From assembly GCA_029747015.1 (NCBI GenBank), contig JAKOGI010002225.1, positions 12,501 through 76,500 of the forward strand: a stretch of DNA of 64,000 bases, in the 5' to 3' direction. The stretch's first letter is position 1, and every line of letters begins with the position of its first letter. The position numbers and the translations under genes are program-made. The notes beneath the pieces were generated by a model. That model made no database searches, was not told the origin of the DNA, and worked only from the letters and a program-made list of their open reading frames with translations. Source of the DNA: Carnegiea gigantea (taxonomy: Eukaryota > Streptophyta > Magnoliopsida > Caryophyllales > Cactaceae). This document shows, piece after piece, positions 34,016-43,230 of the stretch.

Positions 34016-35650
34016 TTGGTGAGCATTCGGCCTCTGGTAAAGCGAACGAAGGAGCACGGGCTTAAGGGACCGTCCCAGGCGGGGAAGCGTACAAGGGTTG
34101 GACCAGCCACCATGTTCCCTGAAGCATTAGTCATCCACACCCTCACCTCGGCGGAACCCTCACGGCTTCGACCGGAGGCCGCGGGTGATGTGGAGCAAGT
34201 TCCAGTCGAGGAGGAACGGCCTGAGCGCATAGTTCAGCTGAGTCGAGATATGACAACCCTCGATCGGCAATCACTGCTCTCGCTCCTACAGGAGCATAGA
34301 GATGTCTTCGCATTTGGCCCTGAGGAAATGCCCGGCATCGCCCCAACCATTAAGGAACACTGGCTGAACGTGGACGCTCATCACAGGCCGGTCATCCAGA
34401 AAAAGCGCCATATGGGCCCAGAGAGAGTGGACGCTGCCAATGCTAAAGCACAGAAGTTGCAAAAAGTTGGGTTCATTGAGAATGCCAATGCCCTGAGTGG
34501 ATCTCGAATGTGGTGTTAGTGAAGAAACCTAATGGGACGTGGAGAATGTGTGTGGATTTCACGGATTTGAACAAGGCTTGCCCAAAGGATAGTTACCCGC
34601 TGCCGAAGATTGACAAGTTGATGGACGCCACGCCGGGGCGTGCCTTATTGAGTTTCATGGACACTTTCTCGGGCACCACCAGATATCCCTCTGTCCGGAA
34701 GAACAGGAAAAGACTTGCGTTTATCACGGACCGCGGCCTCCACTATTATAAGATGATGCCTTTTGGATAAAAGAACGCATGGGCCACTTACCAGCGCTTG
34801 GTTAACAAACTGTTCGAATCCCTCATTGGCAAGACCATGTCGACGACATGATAGCAAAAAGTAAGACCGGTGGGGATCATGGCCATGATTTGAGAAGGAC
34901 ATTCGATATACCACGGGCTTTCAGCATGAAACTTAACCCCCCAAGAAGTGTGTGCTTGGGGTACGGTCGGGCAAATTTCTGGGATTCATGATCAGCAGCC
35001 GCGGAATCGAAGCTATCCCGGACAAGATCCAAGCCGTCCACGACATGAAGTCGCCACGGAGTGTGAGAGAAGTACAACGCCCAACCGGATGCATAGCCGA
35101 CTTTGGTCGATTTATGTCCCGATCCGCAGACAAGTGCCTGCCATTCTTCCGTGTCTTACGACAGCGGGCCAACTTCAGTAGGGACCAGCAGGCTGACGAG
35201 GCCTTCCAAGCATTGAAGACCTACCTGGCTCAGCTGCCTAAAATCGCTAGTCCCTTGGAGGGGGAAGTTCTAGTACTGCATCTGAACGTTTCGGAGCACG
35301 CGGTCAGTGTTGTTCCCGTAGTGGAAAGGGTTAAGGAGCAGACTACGTGAGCCACGCCTTGGCAGGGGCGGAAGTAAACTATCCTCTTATAGAGAAGTTT
35401 GCCTATACCCTAATGATGGCTAGTCGAAAGATGAGGCCCTACTTTGGAGCTCACAAGATCCTGGTCCTAACTGATCAACTCTTGAAGAATGTCCTTCAGA
35501 AGTTAGATGCCTCAGGGTGGCTCTTGAAATGGTCCATTGAGCTGTCATGTTACGACTTGGCCTTTGAACCACGACGGGCCATCAAAGCCCAGGCACTAGC
35601 TGACTTGTTGGCCGAGAATACGATGCCAGCTGAGGAAGGTGATTTGCACC
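34016..35650 (+). pseudogene. Reverse transcriptase and first RNase H domain, disrupted
   Basis: RT blocks are clear: KKPNGTWRMCVDFTDLNKAC, CPKDSYPLPKID and HYYKMMPFG. The catalytic region reads HVDDM near 34846-34860 instead of the usual YVDDM, because a small deletion and frameshift fall just before it. A stop follows MMPFG. The connection and RNase H part runs from about 34950, with KFLGFMISSRGIEA, FQALKTYLAQLPK and the TDQLLKNVLQKLDASGWLLKW block at 35477-35538. At least three frames are needed to read the domain. Confidence 0.85.
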
Positions 35651-36555
35651 CGCGGCCCTGGAACTTGTATGTAGATGGCTCGTCCACCAAAGACGGGAGT
35701 GCGGCTGGCCTCATTATTGAAAGTCCCACCGGGGTACGGTACGAGCACGCTTTGAAGTTTATGTTCAAAGCGTTTAACAATGAAGCAAAGTGCGAAGCCC
35801 TCATCATGGGAATAGAGCTATGTTACACCGCGGAGGTAGACTCTGTTCAAGCTTTCTCTGACTCCCAGTTAGTCATCGGCCACCTCAATGGCGCATATGA
35901 AGCAAATGATGACACCATAGCCGTATATGTTCGGCTGGTACGAGAGGCGACTAAGTTACTAAAGCACTTTGCGATCACACACATCCGTCACTCAGAGAAC
36001 CGACAGGCTGATGCCCTGTCTAAACTGACAAGCTCGTCCGATGACGAGAAGCCCAAAATAGAGAGGAGCATTGATCCACATGAAGTGCTATGGTTAGACA
36101 GAAGCTTGACATGGATGGATCCTATCTGCGCGTACCTCACTGACGGTACCCTTCCCGTGGATCCCAAAGAAGCAGATAGCGTGAAGAAGAGGTCGAACTG
36201 GTTTATCCTATGCGAGGAGATCCTATACAAGAGATATTTCGCCCAGCCCCTCCTATGTTGTGTGACCCCGGAGGAAGTGAGAAAGATACTGGAAGAGCTG
36301 CACAAAGGCGTTTGCAACACACATGCCGGAGGCAGCGCCCTAGCTGTGACGGTCATTCGAACTGGCTACTACTGGCCCAGCTTGCGGGAGGATGCCATGA
36401 CACTAGTGTGGACCTGTGACAAATGCCAGAAGTTTGCCCCCATCCGACGAGTCCCCTCCACCCCCATGACGCCAATCGTCAGCCCCCTGCTGTTCGCCAC
36501 GTGTGGAATGGATATCCTCACCCCTTTCCCCAAGGCTACGGGGCAGCGTAAGTAA
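35347..36555 (+). pseudogene. RNase H tail, archaeal-type RNase H and integrase N-terminus in one 402-codon frame
   Basis: This is the longest surviving frame. After the end of the first RNase H it holds an archaeal-type RNase H (about residues 105-230). Its acidic residues lie in NLYVDGSS, NNEAKCEAL, FSDSQLV and RQADALSKL, so all four catalytic positions appear present. The integrase zinc-binding module follows, with two histidines (LHKGVCNTHAGG) and CDKC, then the first core block GMDILTPFPKATG. A second RNase H of this type is a hallmark of Tat-lineage elements. The frame starts at GTG (35347) directly after a broken upstream frame, so it is a fragment and not a separate gene. Confidence 0.85.
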
Positions 36556-37367
36556 CTTTTTGTGGCGGTGGACTACTTCACCAAATAGATAGAAGCTGAG
36601 GCCGTAGCCTCTATACCCACCGCTGAAGTGCGAAGGTTCATTTGGCGGAACATCATCATCCGCTTCGGCATCCCTCGTGCCATCATCTTTGATAACAGCG
36701 GGCAGTTCGACACCAGTAGGCTCACTGACTATCTCAGTGACTTGGGCTTCCAAGCTTGGTTCACCACCATTGCTCACCTTCAGGCCAAGCCGAGGCGGCC
36801 AACAAGTCCATTCTCCATGGCCTGTAGAAGAAACCCGATGGCGCTAAAGGCAAGTGGGTGGACAAACTGCATGGCATCCTACGATCCCTCCGCACCCCCG
36901 AGAAAACCGCTACTGGAGAAACTCCCTTCATGTTGGCTTACAGGTTTGAGGCTGTCTTACCCGTGGAAATCGCTCTCCACACTCATCGATTGACAACTTT
37001 CGAAGAATAGCTGAACAATGCAGCACTCTGAGAGGCCTTGGACCTTCTCCCCTCTATTCTTCGAGAAGCCCTCTACAAGCTCTGCATCGCACGTCTTCAC
37101 AACTACACAATACGGATGCAGCCAATTCAGGTAGGCAACTTGGTTCTTCGTCGTATGGAGGTCGTAGCTCGCGCGGGGGAACATGGTAAACTCACTGCCA
37201 ATTGGGAAGGCCCATATAGAGTTGCTGCCCAAATCCATCCCGGAACGTACTGCCTTGCGACCATTGGCGGCTATCCTATACCACGAACCTGGCATAGTAG
37301 CAACCTGAGAAAGTACTATACTTATGCTCATGCTTTTCTTTACCTCCAGTGGATTTGTGTTCCTTAA
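36556..37367 (+). pseudogene. Integrase core and C-terminal domain, disrupted
   Basis: After a stop at 36553-36555 the core continues as FVAVDYFTK, a stop, then the second-Asp block FGIPRAIIFDNSGQFD (about 36664-36709). The Glu region (QAEAANK in another frame, near 36783) follows a frameshift at about 36780. The C-terminal part LTANWEGPYRVAAQ and WHSSNLRKYY closes the frame at 37367. Stops near 36586, 36824, 37008 and 37030 confirm inactivation. Confidence 0.82.
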
Positions 37368-37396
37368 CTGCAAGTATTAAAATCAGAAGCCCACAT

Positions 37397-37795
37397 AGTC
37401 CCACAGCACAGCCTTACGGCCGGTCGCTACACTCTTAGCTCCAGCGGAGGCTAAGGGTCCCAGAGCACGGCCTTCAGGTCGGTCGCTATGCTTTTAGCCC
37501 AGTGTGGGCTGAGAGGGTCCCAGAGCACGACCTTTAGGCCGGTCGCTACACTCTTACCCCCAGCGGGGGCTAAGGGCCCATGAGCACGGCCTTGTGGCCA
37601 GTCGCTACACTTTCAGCCCCAGTGGGAGCTAAGTGTCCATGAGCACGGCCTAACGGCCGGTCGCTACACTCTTAGCCCCAATGGGGGCTAAGGGTCCATG
37701 AGGACGGCCTTATAGCCGGGCGCTACACTCTTAACCCCAATAGGGGTTAAGGGTCCATAACCACGGCTTTACGGCCGGTCACAATACGAGTTGCA
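37397..37795 (+). repeat. Minisatellite 1 of the gypsy element (about 6.5 units of 59-60 bp)
   Basis: Each unit contains GAGCACGGCCTTACGGCC, GGTCGCTACACTCTTAG and CCCCAGTGGGGGCTAAGGGT. Two dyads per unit (GGCCTTACGGCC and TTAGCCCCAGCGGGGGCTAA) would form hairpins in single-stranded DNA or RNA. The array lies directly after integrase. Confidence 0.93.
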
Positions 37796-38028
37796 TATTC
37801 CTTAGCCAAATGACACATCACTTGTTCTTTCGCTTGGGGGTTGCTACCCTGCGGCATATGAAGAACGAAAACACAAGTTAAAACGAAAGAACAAGTACGA
37901 AGCAGAAGAACGATGAACGAAAGAAGTTGGCTACCAGAAATGAACGTTTTTCATTAATAAAGTGCGAATACAACCTTTAAAAAAAAAAAAAAGAGAGAGA
38001 AGATAAAACGAAACAAAAGATGGGGGAG

Positions 38029-39400
38029 TTACACGTCGGGCTCTTCGCTGTCCTCACAGCCCTCATCTTCCGGAGTCCTAGCGTCAGCGTCCAAAGGGTT
38101 GGTCGCCTCGTCTTCTGGGCCGTCAGCCTCACCAGAAAGGGGGATGAACTCGATCTCCTCAGGATCTCGCCCCTTGGCTTCGGCCCACTAGCGCTCATCC
38201 ACATAATAGAGGTAAGCCTCGAAGTAGGCGTCATCCCGAAATTCTTGGGCTAGTGAGTTCACGACCTTGCACAAATAGTCTAATGTGTAGGCACAACCTG
38301 CACGGGTGCTAGCTCATACCTAGTCAAAATATCCGTGATCACAGGATGAAGGGAAAACCTGAGACCATAGTTGAGGGCTACGCGGTAAACCGCGATACAC
38401 CTAGTGGGCGGCTCGTTCACTGTCGCGTCCGCCTCAGGGATCACAAAGTTGTACCCCGCGGGCAGGAGGTACTCTTTCTCAAGGCTCGTCCTTCAAGGTG
38501 GGAACAACTTTGGGGTCTGGGAAGTAACTGCTCGGACCGTCTTATAGTTCCGAGCAAACAGGACCTCCTGAGAACTCCGCTCCCTCCGCCACAATCCCGG
38601 GGATTGGCACCGATGGAGAATGGCCTTTCCTTTTAAATACTGATTTTCCTGGAGTGGGCGGCCCCTTGTGGCTTGAGGAACTCGTTGACGCTCCCTCCGA
38701 GGACGAGCGCCTTGACAACCCATCAGAAGTAGAAGAGGATATCCCTTCGGAGGAAGAACTAGTACTAGTAGAGGCTACTTCGGCAGCTAGATTTGGTGAG
38801 CTTTAGGTGAAACAGGGAGTACTTTGCATACCTTCGGCCAGCAGCTCATTGCCTGACGCGGGGAGTAGACTTCGTCTTGGCCATTTATCTTTGTCGTACT
38901 TAGAAATCAGTCATATAATTAGCTATGATGATCTCCCAGGGATGCGAGACCTCCACCTCAGGGCTGAGGATACTAGGGGTGGAGGAATACTCGCAGCTAG
39001 ACCATGAAGGGGTGCCGAGCTCAAAAAGGGGCACCGCGTAGGGAACCTTTTTGGGTTCCCTACATCGATTTTTCGGAGGAATGCCCGCGACCACCTGGCC
39101 ATAATCAAGGCTGGGAGGCTAGGGAATTGTGGATGACGGCCCTCCACTTGAGGGCCGACCAACCCTTTAGGAACGTTCCCACTTGAAGAGAAAGATGACA
39201 TAATTTACAAGGACAACAAACGAATGCTTGGACGGGGTACGAGGGTGTACCTACAGAAGATGAAGATTCAAGGAGGTAGTTTGAAGATGAGGATGAATAC
39301 TCAAGCAAAGCCTTTGAAGATACGAGGGAGAAGCTTGAGACGCTACAGTGAATTTGAATGCAGAATGAGGAAAGGGACAGAGTCTCTCTCTAGAAAGCAT
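38029..39400 (-). pseudogene. Antisense unit U1: Ser-rich protein with a gypsy-type transposase-like (Transposase_28-like) domain
   Basis: Read on the minus strand, candidate ATGs lie at 39400, 39201 and 38884 (the last starting MAKTKSTPRVRQ). A Ser-rich tract follows near 38790-38650, then KEYLLPAGYNFVIPEAD, then VYRVALNYGLRFSLHPVITD (about 38390-38330), which resembles the block in plant proteins annotated as putative gypsy-type transposon domain. The end is acidic (about 38190-38031) and finishes GCEDSEEPDV before TAA. Stops and at least two frameshifts break it, and an intron is possible near 38835. Its role is unknown. It is oriented against gag-pol and lies between the two minisatellites. 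Confidence 0.55.
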
Positions 39401-39462
39401 TTCTCTCTCTAAACGATTCAAATATGCGATGAGAAAATGACCTTTTCTGCCGAATCTAGACC

Positions 39463-39471
39463 TTTATATAG
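39463..39471 (-). promoter_or_regulatory. TATA box of antisense unit U1
   Basis: The minus strand reads CTCTATATAAAGG, 63 nt upstream of the ATG at 39400, which is preceded by GAGAGAGAA. The spacing matches the sibling units. Confidence 0.55.
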
Positions 39472-39595
39472 AGCGAGGAGGGGAGACACTCCTCCCGAGA
39501 TACCCAGAAGGCGCAACTCCTCCCAACCGGTGCCACGTGACGCCCTGTTATCACCTCTTCACTAGCAAGAAACCCTAGACCTTTGGGCAGAACAG

Positions 39596-40398
39596 GCATC
39601 CGAGTGCACTGCCTTATGACCAGTCGCTATACGCCTAGCCCCAGGGGCTTGGGGCCCTCGAGCATGACCCCACGCCCGGTCTCTACACTCTTAACCCCAG
39701 TGGGGGCTAAGGGTCCCAATGCACGACCCAACGGCCGGTCGCTACACCCTTAGCCCCAATGGGGGCTAAGAATCTCACAGCACGGCCTTACGATCGGTCG
39801 CTACACTCTTAGCCCCTGCAGGGGCTAAGGGTCCCAGAGCACGGCCTTCGGGCCGGTCGCTCTACCCTTAGCCCCAATAGGGGCTAAGAGTCCAACAGCA
39901 CGACTTTACGGTCGGTCACTACAATCTTAGCCCCAGCGGGGGCTAAGGGTCCCAGAGCACGACCTTCAGGCCAGTCGCTATACTCTTAGCCCCAGTGTTG
40001 GCTAAGAGGGTCCCAGAGCACGGCCTTTAGGTCGGTCGCCACACTCTTAGCTCCAGTGGGAGCTAAGGGTTCTTGAGCACGACCTTATGGTCGGCCGCTA
40101 CACCCTTAGCCCCAGTGGGGGGCTAAGGGTCCTCGAGCGCGACCTTATAGCCGGTTGCTACACTTTTAACCATAGCAGGGGGCTAGGGGTCCTCGGATAC
40201 GGCCTTATGGTCTGGTGCTCCACTCAGCCCCAGTAAAGGCTAAGGGCCTCAGAGCATGGCTTTGTGGCCGATCGCTACACTCTTAGCCCTTGTGGAGGTT
40301 AAGGGTTTCAAAGCACGGCCTCACTGTTAGTCACTATACTCATAGCCCCACTGAGGGCTAACGGTCACAGAATACGGCCCTATGGCCGGTCACAACAT
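39596..40398 (+). repeat. Minisatellite 2 of the gypsy element (about 14 units of 58-61 bp)
   Basis: It has the same repeat as at 37397-37795, with the same two dyads. Units differ mainly in the loop of the second dyad (CCCCAGCGGGGG, CCCCAATGGGGG, CCCCTGCAGGGG), and pairing is often conserved by matching changes, for example TTAGCTCCAGTGGGAGCTAA near 40048. Confidence 0.93.
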
Positions 40399-40444
40399 GT
40401 GCATGCAAACAAATGGTACAAAGAGGCGAGTCGTAAAAGGATCT

Positions 40445-40450
40445 TTTATT
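40445..40450 (-). terminator. Poly(A) signal of antisense unit U2
   Basis: AATAAA on the minus strand, 69 nt past the TAG at 40519. Confidence 0.5.
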
Positions 40451-40518
40451 ACACCAGCCAGATCAGTACATAGTGTCTCTGCAAGCACAAAAAGAGAATA
40501 CAATTGAAACTCCTATGC

Positions 40519-40973
40519 CTACTCCTCGTCACTTGACATAGGAGGAGCATTACTTAAACCCGAGGCTTCCACAGGACCGCTAGAAGACGCGAGGTCAGCA
40601 GGCGGGTTCACAGAGCGCGAAGCGCGGGCTCCCTTGAGCCTGCACTCGATGTTCTCGAATCTAAACTCGAAAGGATCGCAATGTAACTACTGCAGGGCCC
40701 ACATCAGGCACCCGAGATTCTGCACGTAATACCCCGTTCCGCAACCTCGTTCACGACCATGGCGTAGAAGATCGCCTGCACCGTCTCAGGGATATTGGAG
40801 TCCTGAGCATACCGTGTAGCCACGCCAAGGTCAAAACTCGGGCAAAGGATAAGGTGATCTTTAGGGAAGGGCCTCGGACGCTAAGCCGAGGTCTCCCTCA
40901 GAGGCCATCGAAAGGTTTCTCGAACGTATTCGGCCGCCACCTCAGTGCTAGTGAAGTTCGGAAAGCGAACCAT
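40519..40973 (-). pseudogene. Antisense unit U2 (paralogous cassette protein, about 150 residues)
   Basis: On the minus strand, ATG 40973 opens MVRFPNFTSTEVAAEYVRE and the unit ends SSDEE-stop at 40519. Between them are the shared blocks FRWPLRE, LCPSFDLGVATRYA and VQAIFYAMVVNEVAE. One TAG after RETSA and a frameshift near 40715-40680 disrupt it. I know no family with these blocks. A TATA box lies 78 nt upstream and AATAAA 69 nt downstream, so the unit looks like a complete small gene in antisense orientation. Confidence 0.7.
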
Positions 40974-41050
40974 TTCCCTTTTCTTTCTCTCTCTTCTCTA
41001 AAGGATTGGAGTTGGGTAGGATGTGACATGACAAAGAAGACTCGTCGCCC

Positions 41051-41060
41051 CTTTTTATAG
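41051..41060 (-). promoter_or_regulatory. TATA box of antisense unit U2
   Basis: The minus strand reads CTATAAAAAGGG. The leader between it and the ATG is GA-rich. Confidence 0.6.
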
Positions 41061-41230
41061 GGAAGGAAGCAGGCTGGAGTACACTGCCTTTCCTGAGGTG
41101 TCCACCAACCAGTCCATCATCGACACGTGGCACTTATAAGCAGGAACCCCATTCATGAAAATAATAAAAATAAAATGATAAGCAATAAAGGCGAAGAGTT
41201 TTCTGCTCCTGGAAGAATAGGGGGCAGCGT

Positions 41231-41236
41231 TTTATT
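41231..41236 (-). terminator. Poly(A) signal of antisense unit U3
   Basis: AATAAA on the minus strand, 67 nt past the SDEE stop at 41303. Confidence 0.5.
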
Positions 41237-41302
41237 ATCAAGATTTGCAATTACACACACCCCCCTATAGGGGGGACGTACAAGAGAAGGGACATCTTAA
41301 TA

Positions 41303-41809
41303 CTACTCCTCGTCACTCCAAGGGGGGCGCGTCCCTCAGCCTCGAAGCCATTGCTGGCGTGGTCGAGGATTATACACTGTCTCCACCAGGTAAGGAATCT
41401 GGGCGTCTTTGAGCTTGTCCTCAATAGACAACAGCCATGCTTCAATGATGTCCAATCTTTGCTCCTGTAAGTCCAACATCAGGCTCTCCCCAGTCTCCCT
41501 CCTAATGAGCCTTAGCTCTGCCGCATCATTAATCACCGTGGCATAAAAGATGACCTGCACCATCTCAGGGATATGGGCAATATGTGCAAACTGCATCGCC
41601 ATAATATGGTCGAATTCGGGGCAGTAGACCATGAAATGTAAAGGGAGTAGGTTCGGACGAAGGCTTGAGGATTCCCTCACAGACCAGCGGAGGTTGTCCC
41701 TGACATACTCCGCCGCCAGTGTAGTGTCCCAGAAGGTAGGGAAGGAGGTCGTCCTCCTCCTTGAAGGGTCGCCCGCTAACACGGGCTCGCCCGGGGATTG
41801 GCTGGACAA
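41303..41809 (-). pseudogene. Antisense unit U3 (paralogous cassette protein, lacks its own start and promoter)
   Basis: The minus-strand frame 41809-41336 carries AAEYVRDNLRW, LHFMVYCPEFDH, IPEMVQVIFYATVIND and an IEAWLLSIEDKLKDAQ segment, in the same order as U2, U4 and U5. It opens at a TTG without a TATA box and overlaps the end of U4. A frameshift near 41337 puts the conserved SDEE end into another frame, closing at 41303. It is best read as the downstream half of a U4-U3 fusion made by loss of the sequence between them. Confidence 0.7.
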
Positions 41810-42204
41810 GAAGTCTGCGCTATTCGGAGCCTTCGGTCATTGTCCCCCAGCCAGGCCTCCACAGGGCCCCAGTCCAGCTTTCGCATGACCCACATCACGC
41901 AGTCCATGGTGAGCCTGCGTGAAAGACCCAATTTAGCGGCATCATCTATAACCATGGCGTAAAAGATTATCTGCACCATTTCCAGGATGTTGGAATCGTG
42001 AGCATATCGTGTCGCTACCCCGAGGTCGAAACGGAGACAGAGGCCGTGGTAGTCCGATGGGAGCGGCTTAGGGCCAGGAGCCGAAGGTTCCTTTAATGCC
42101 CATCGGAAGTTATCACGGACGTAATCGGCTGCCTGCTCTGTGCTAGCGAAATTGGAAAAAGGTTCATCTTCATTTTCTCTCTCTAGCCCCCCTACTTCTC
42201 TCAC
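41776..42204 (-). pseudogene. Antisense unit U4 (paralogous cassette protein)
   Basis: The minus-strand frame contains FSNFASTEQAADYVRDNFRW, LPSDYHGLCLRFDLG, VATRYAHDSNILEMVQ, IFYAMVIDDAAKLGL and VEAWLGDNDRRLRIAQ. The frame formally opens at GTG 42204. The likely original ATG at 42173 follows GAGAGAGAAA, as in U1, but is one base out of frame, which suggests a 1-nt indel in the first codons. The usual acidic end is missing and the frame runs into U3. Confidence 0.7.
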
Positions 42205-42252
42205 TTTTCGTCCCTAAGGGAAAGTTATGAAATTCTATTGGGATTTCACCTT

Positions 42253-42262
42253 CTTTTATAAA
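42253..42262 (-). promoter_or_regulatory. TATA box of antisense unit U4
   Basis: The minus strand reads TTTATAAAAG, 80 nt upstream of the probable original ATG at 42173. Confidence 0.6.
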
Positions 42263-42461
42263 GAGAGGAGAATGATGTCTAAGGGATTGTAACCCCTGAG
42301 GCAGCAGCCAGTCACTCCGACCTCGCCACGTGGCTCCTGCAACCTGAAGTTCTGACCTAAAGTAAGATGCAAACATTTTTGTGGACCTAGAGCCAATCAT
42401 TCAGCACAAAACGCAACGTAAAGCGGGAAGAAAACAGCTCTTCATGACAAAAAAACACCAT

Positions 42462-42467
42462 TTTATT
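42462..42467 (-). terminator. Poly(A) signal of antisense unit U5
   Basis: AATAAA on the minus strand, 78 nt past the TAG at 42545. Confidence 0.5.
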
Positions 42468-42544
42468 ATCAAAAGCCCCCACGGGGGGCGGTCTAAGGAA
42501 AGAAAGGGGGTGCGATACATGAGAGATTCAAGAGAAACCTAAGG

Positions 42545-43027
42545 CTACTCCTCGTCACTAGAGGGGGGCGGGGGGCCATTTGATCCCGAGCTTTCTTCTT
42601 GACCGTCCGAAGGACCACGGACCTCCACCGCAATTGTCCGTTGCCGAAGCTGCGCTTCTCTCAGTTCGTGATCGGTACAGCTCATCCAAGCCTAAAAACA
42701 TGATCACCGCAGACCCAAAAGGGACGACTTCAAGCCATCGGCCATAAAACCGCGCACCACACCCAATTCTACAACACCGTTCAATAATATGACGTAGAAT
42801 GTCGCCTGCACCATCTTAGGGAGTTCAAAGTTGGCCGCCGCTCTCTTAGCCTCGGGCAATGAAAAGCGTGGGCATAGGACGTGGTAATCTTCGAAAATGG
42901 AGCAAGGCAGACGCATGGCTCTCCTCCAGCGCCAGATGAAGGATTCCCTCACATAGTCGGCCATCTCCCTGGTGTCGTAAAGCAGAGGAAATGCCACAAT
43001 GAAAGGGGAAAGGGGTGTACCGAGCAT
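42545..43027 (-). pseudogene. Antisense unit U5 (paralogous cassette protein, most complete start)
   Basis: ATG 43027 opens a 107-codon frame with TREMADYVRESFIWRWRR, YHVLCPRFSL, LPKMVQATFYVILLNGVVEL and GFMADGLKSSLLGL. A frameshift near 42704 separates it from the conserved end, AWMSCTDHELREAQLRQR then an acidic tail and PPSSDEE before TAG at 42545. With that single frameshift the product would be about 160 residues. A TATA box lies 84 nt upstream and AATAAA 78 nt downstream. Confidence 0.72.
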
Positions 43028-43110
43028 TCTTTGTCTTCTTTCCTCTCCCGTTATACCACTCCTTCTTGAAGAATGGATGCCTGAACATCATTTCTAGGAG
43101 TATGAAGTAG

Positions 43111-43120
43111 TATTTATAGA
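43111..43120 (-). promoter_or_regulatory. TATA box of antisense unit U5
   Basis: The minus strand reads TCTATAAATACTACTTC. It lies 110 bp from the LARD insertion point, so the core promoter was kept but upstream sequence was displaced. Confidence 0.6.
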
Positions 43121-43230
43121 AGAGGCATATGGAGAGTTGGGGAACAGGGAAATACTCCCAAGAGCCTAATGGCCAATTCATTTCAGCCACGTAGCCATCT
43201 AGTCAGCACAAATTGAGACACGTACAAACA

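Noticed and set aside
37397..40398. CRISPR-like regular repeats
   Set aside because: The 60-bp units are contiguous and diverged, with no unique spacers and no cas genes, in a plant genome. They are minisatellites.
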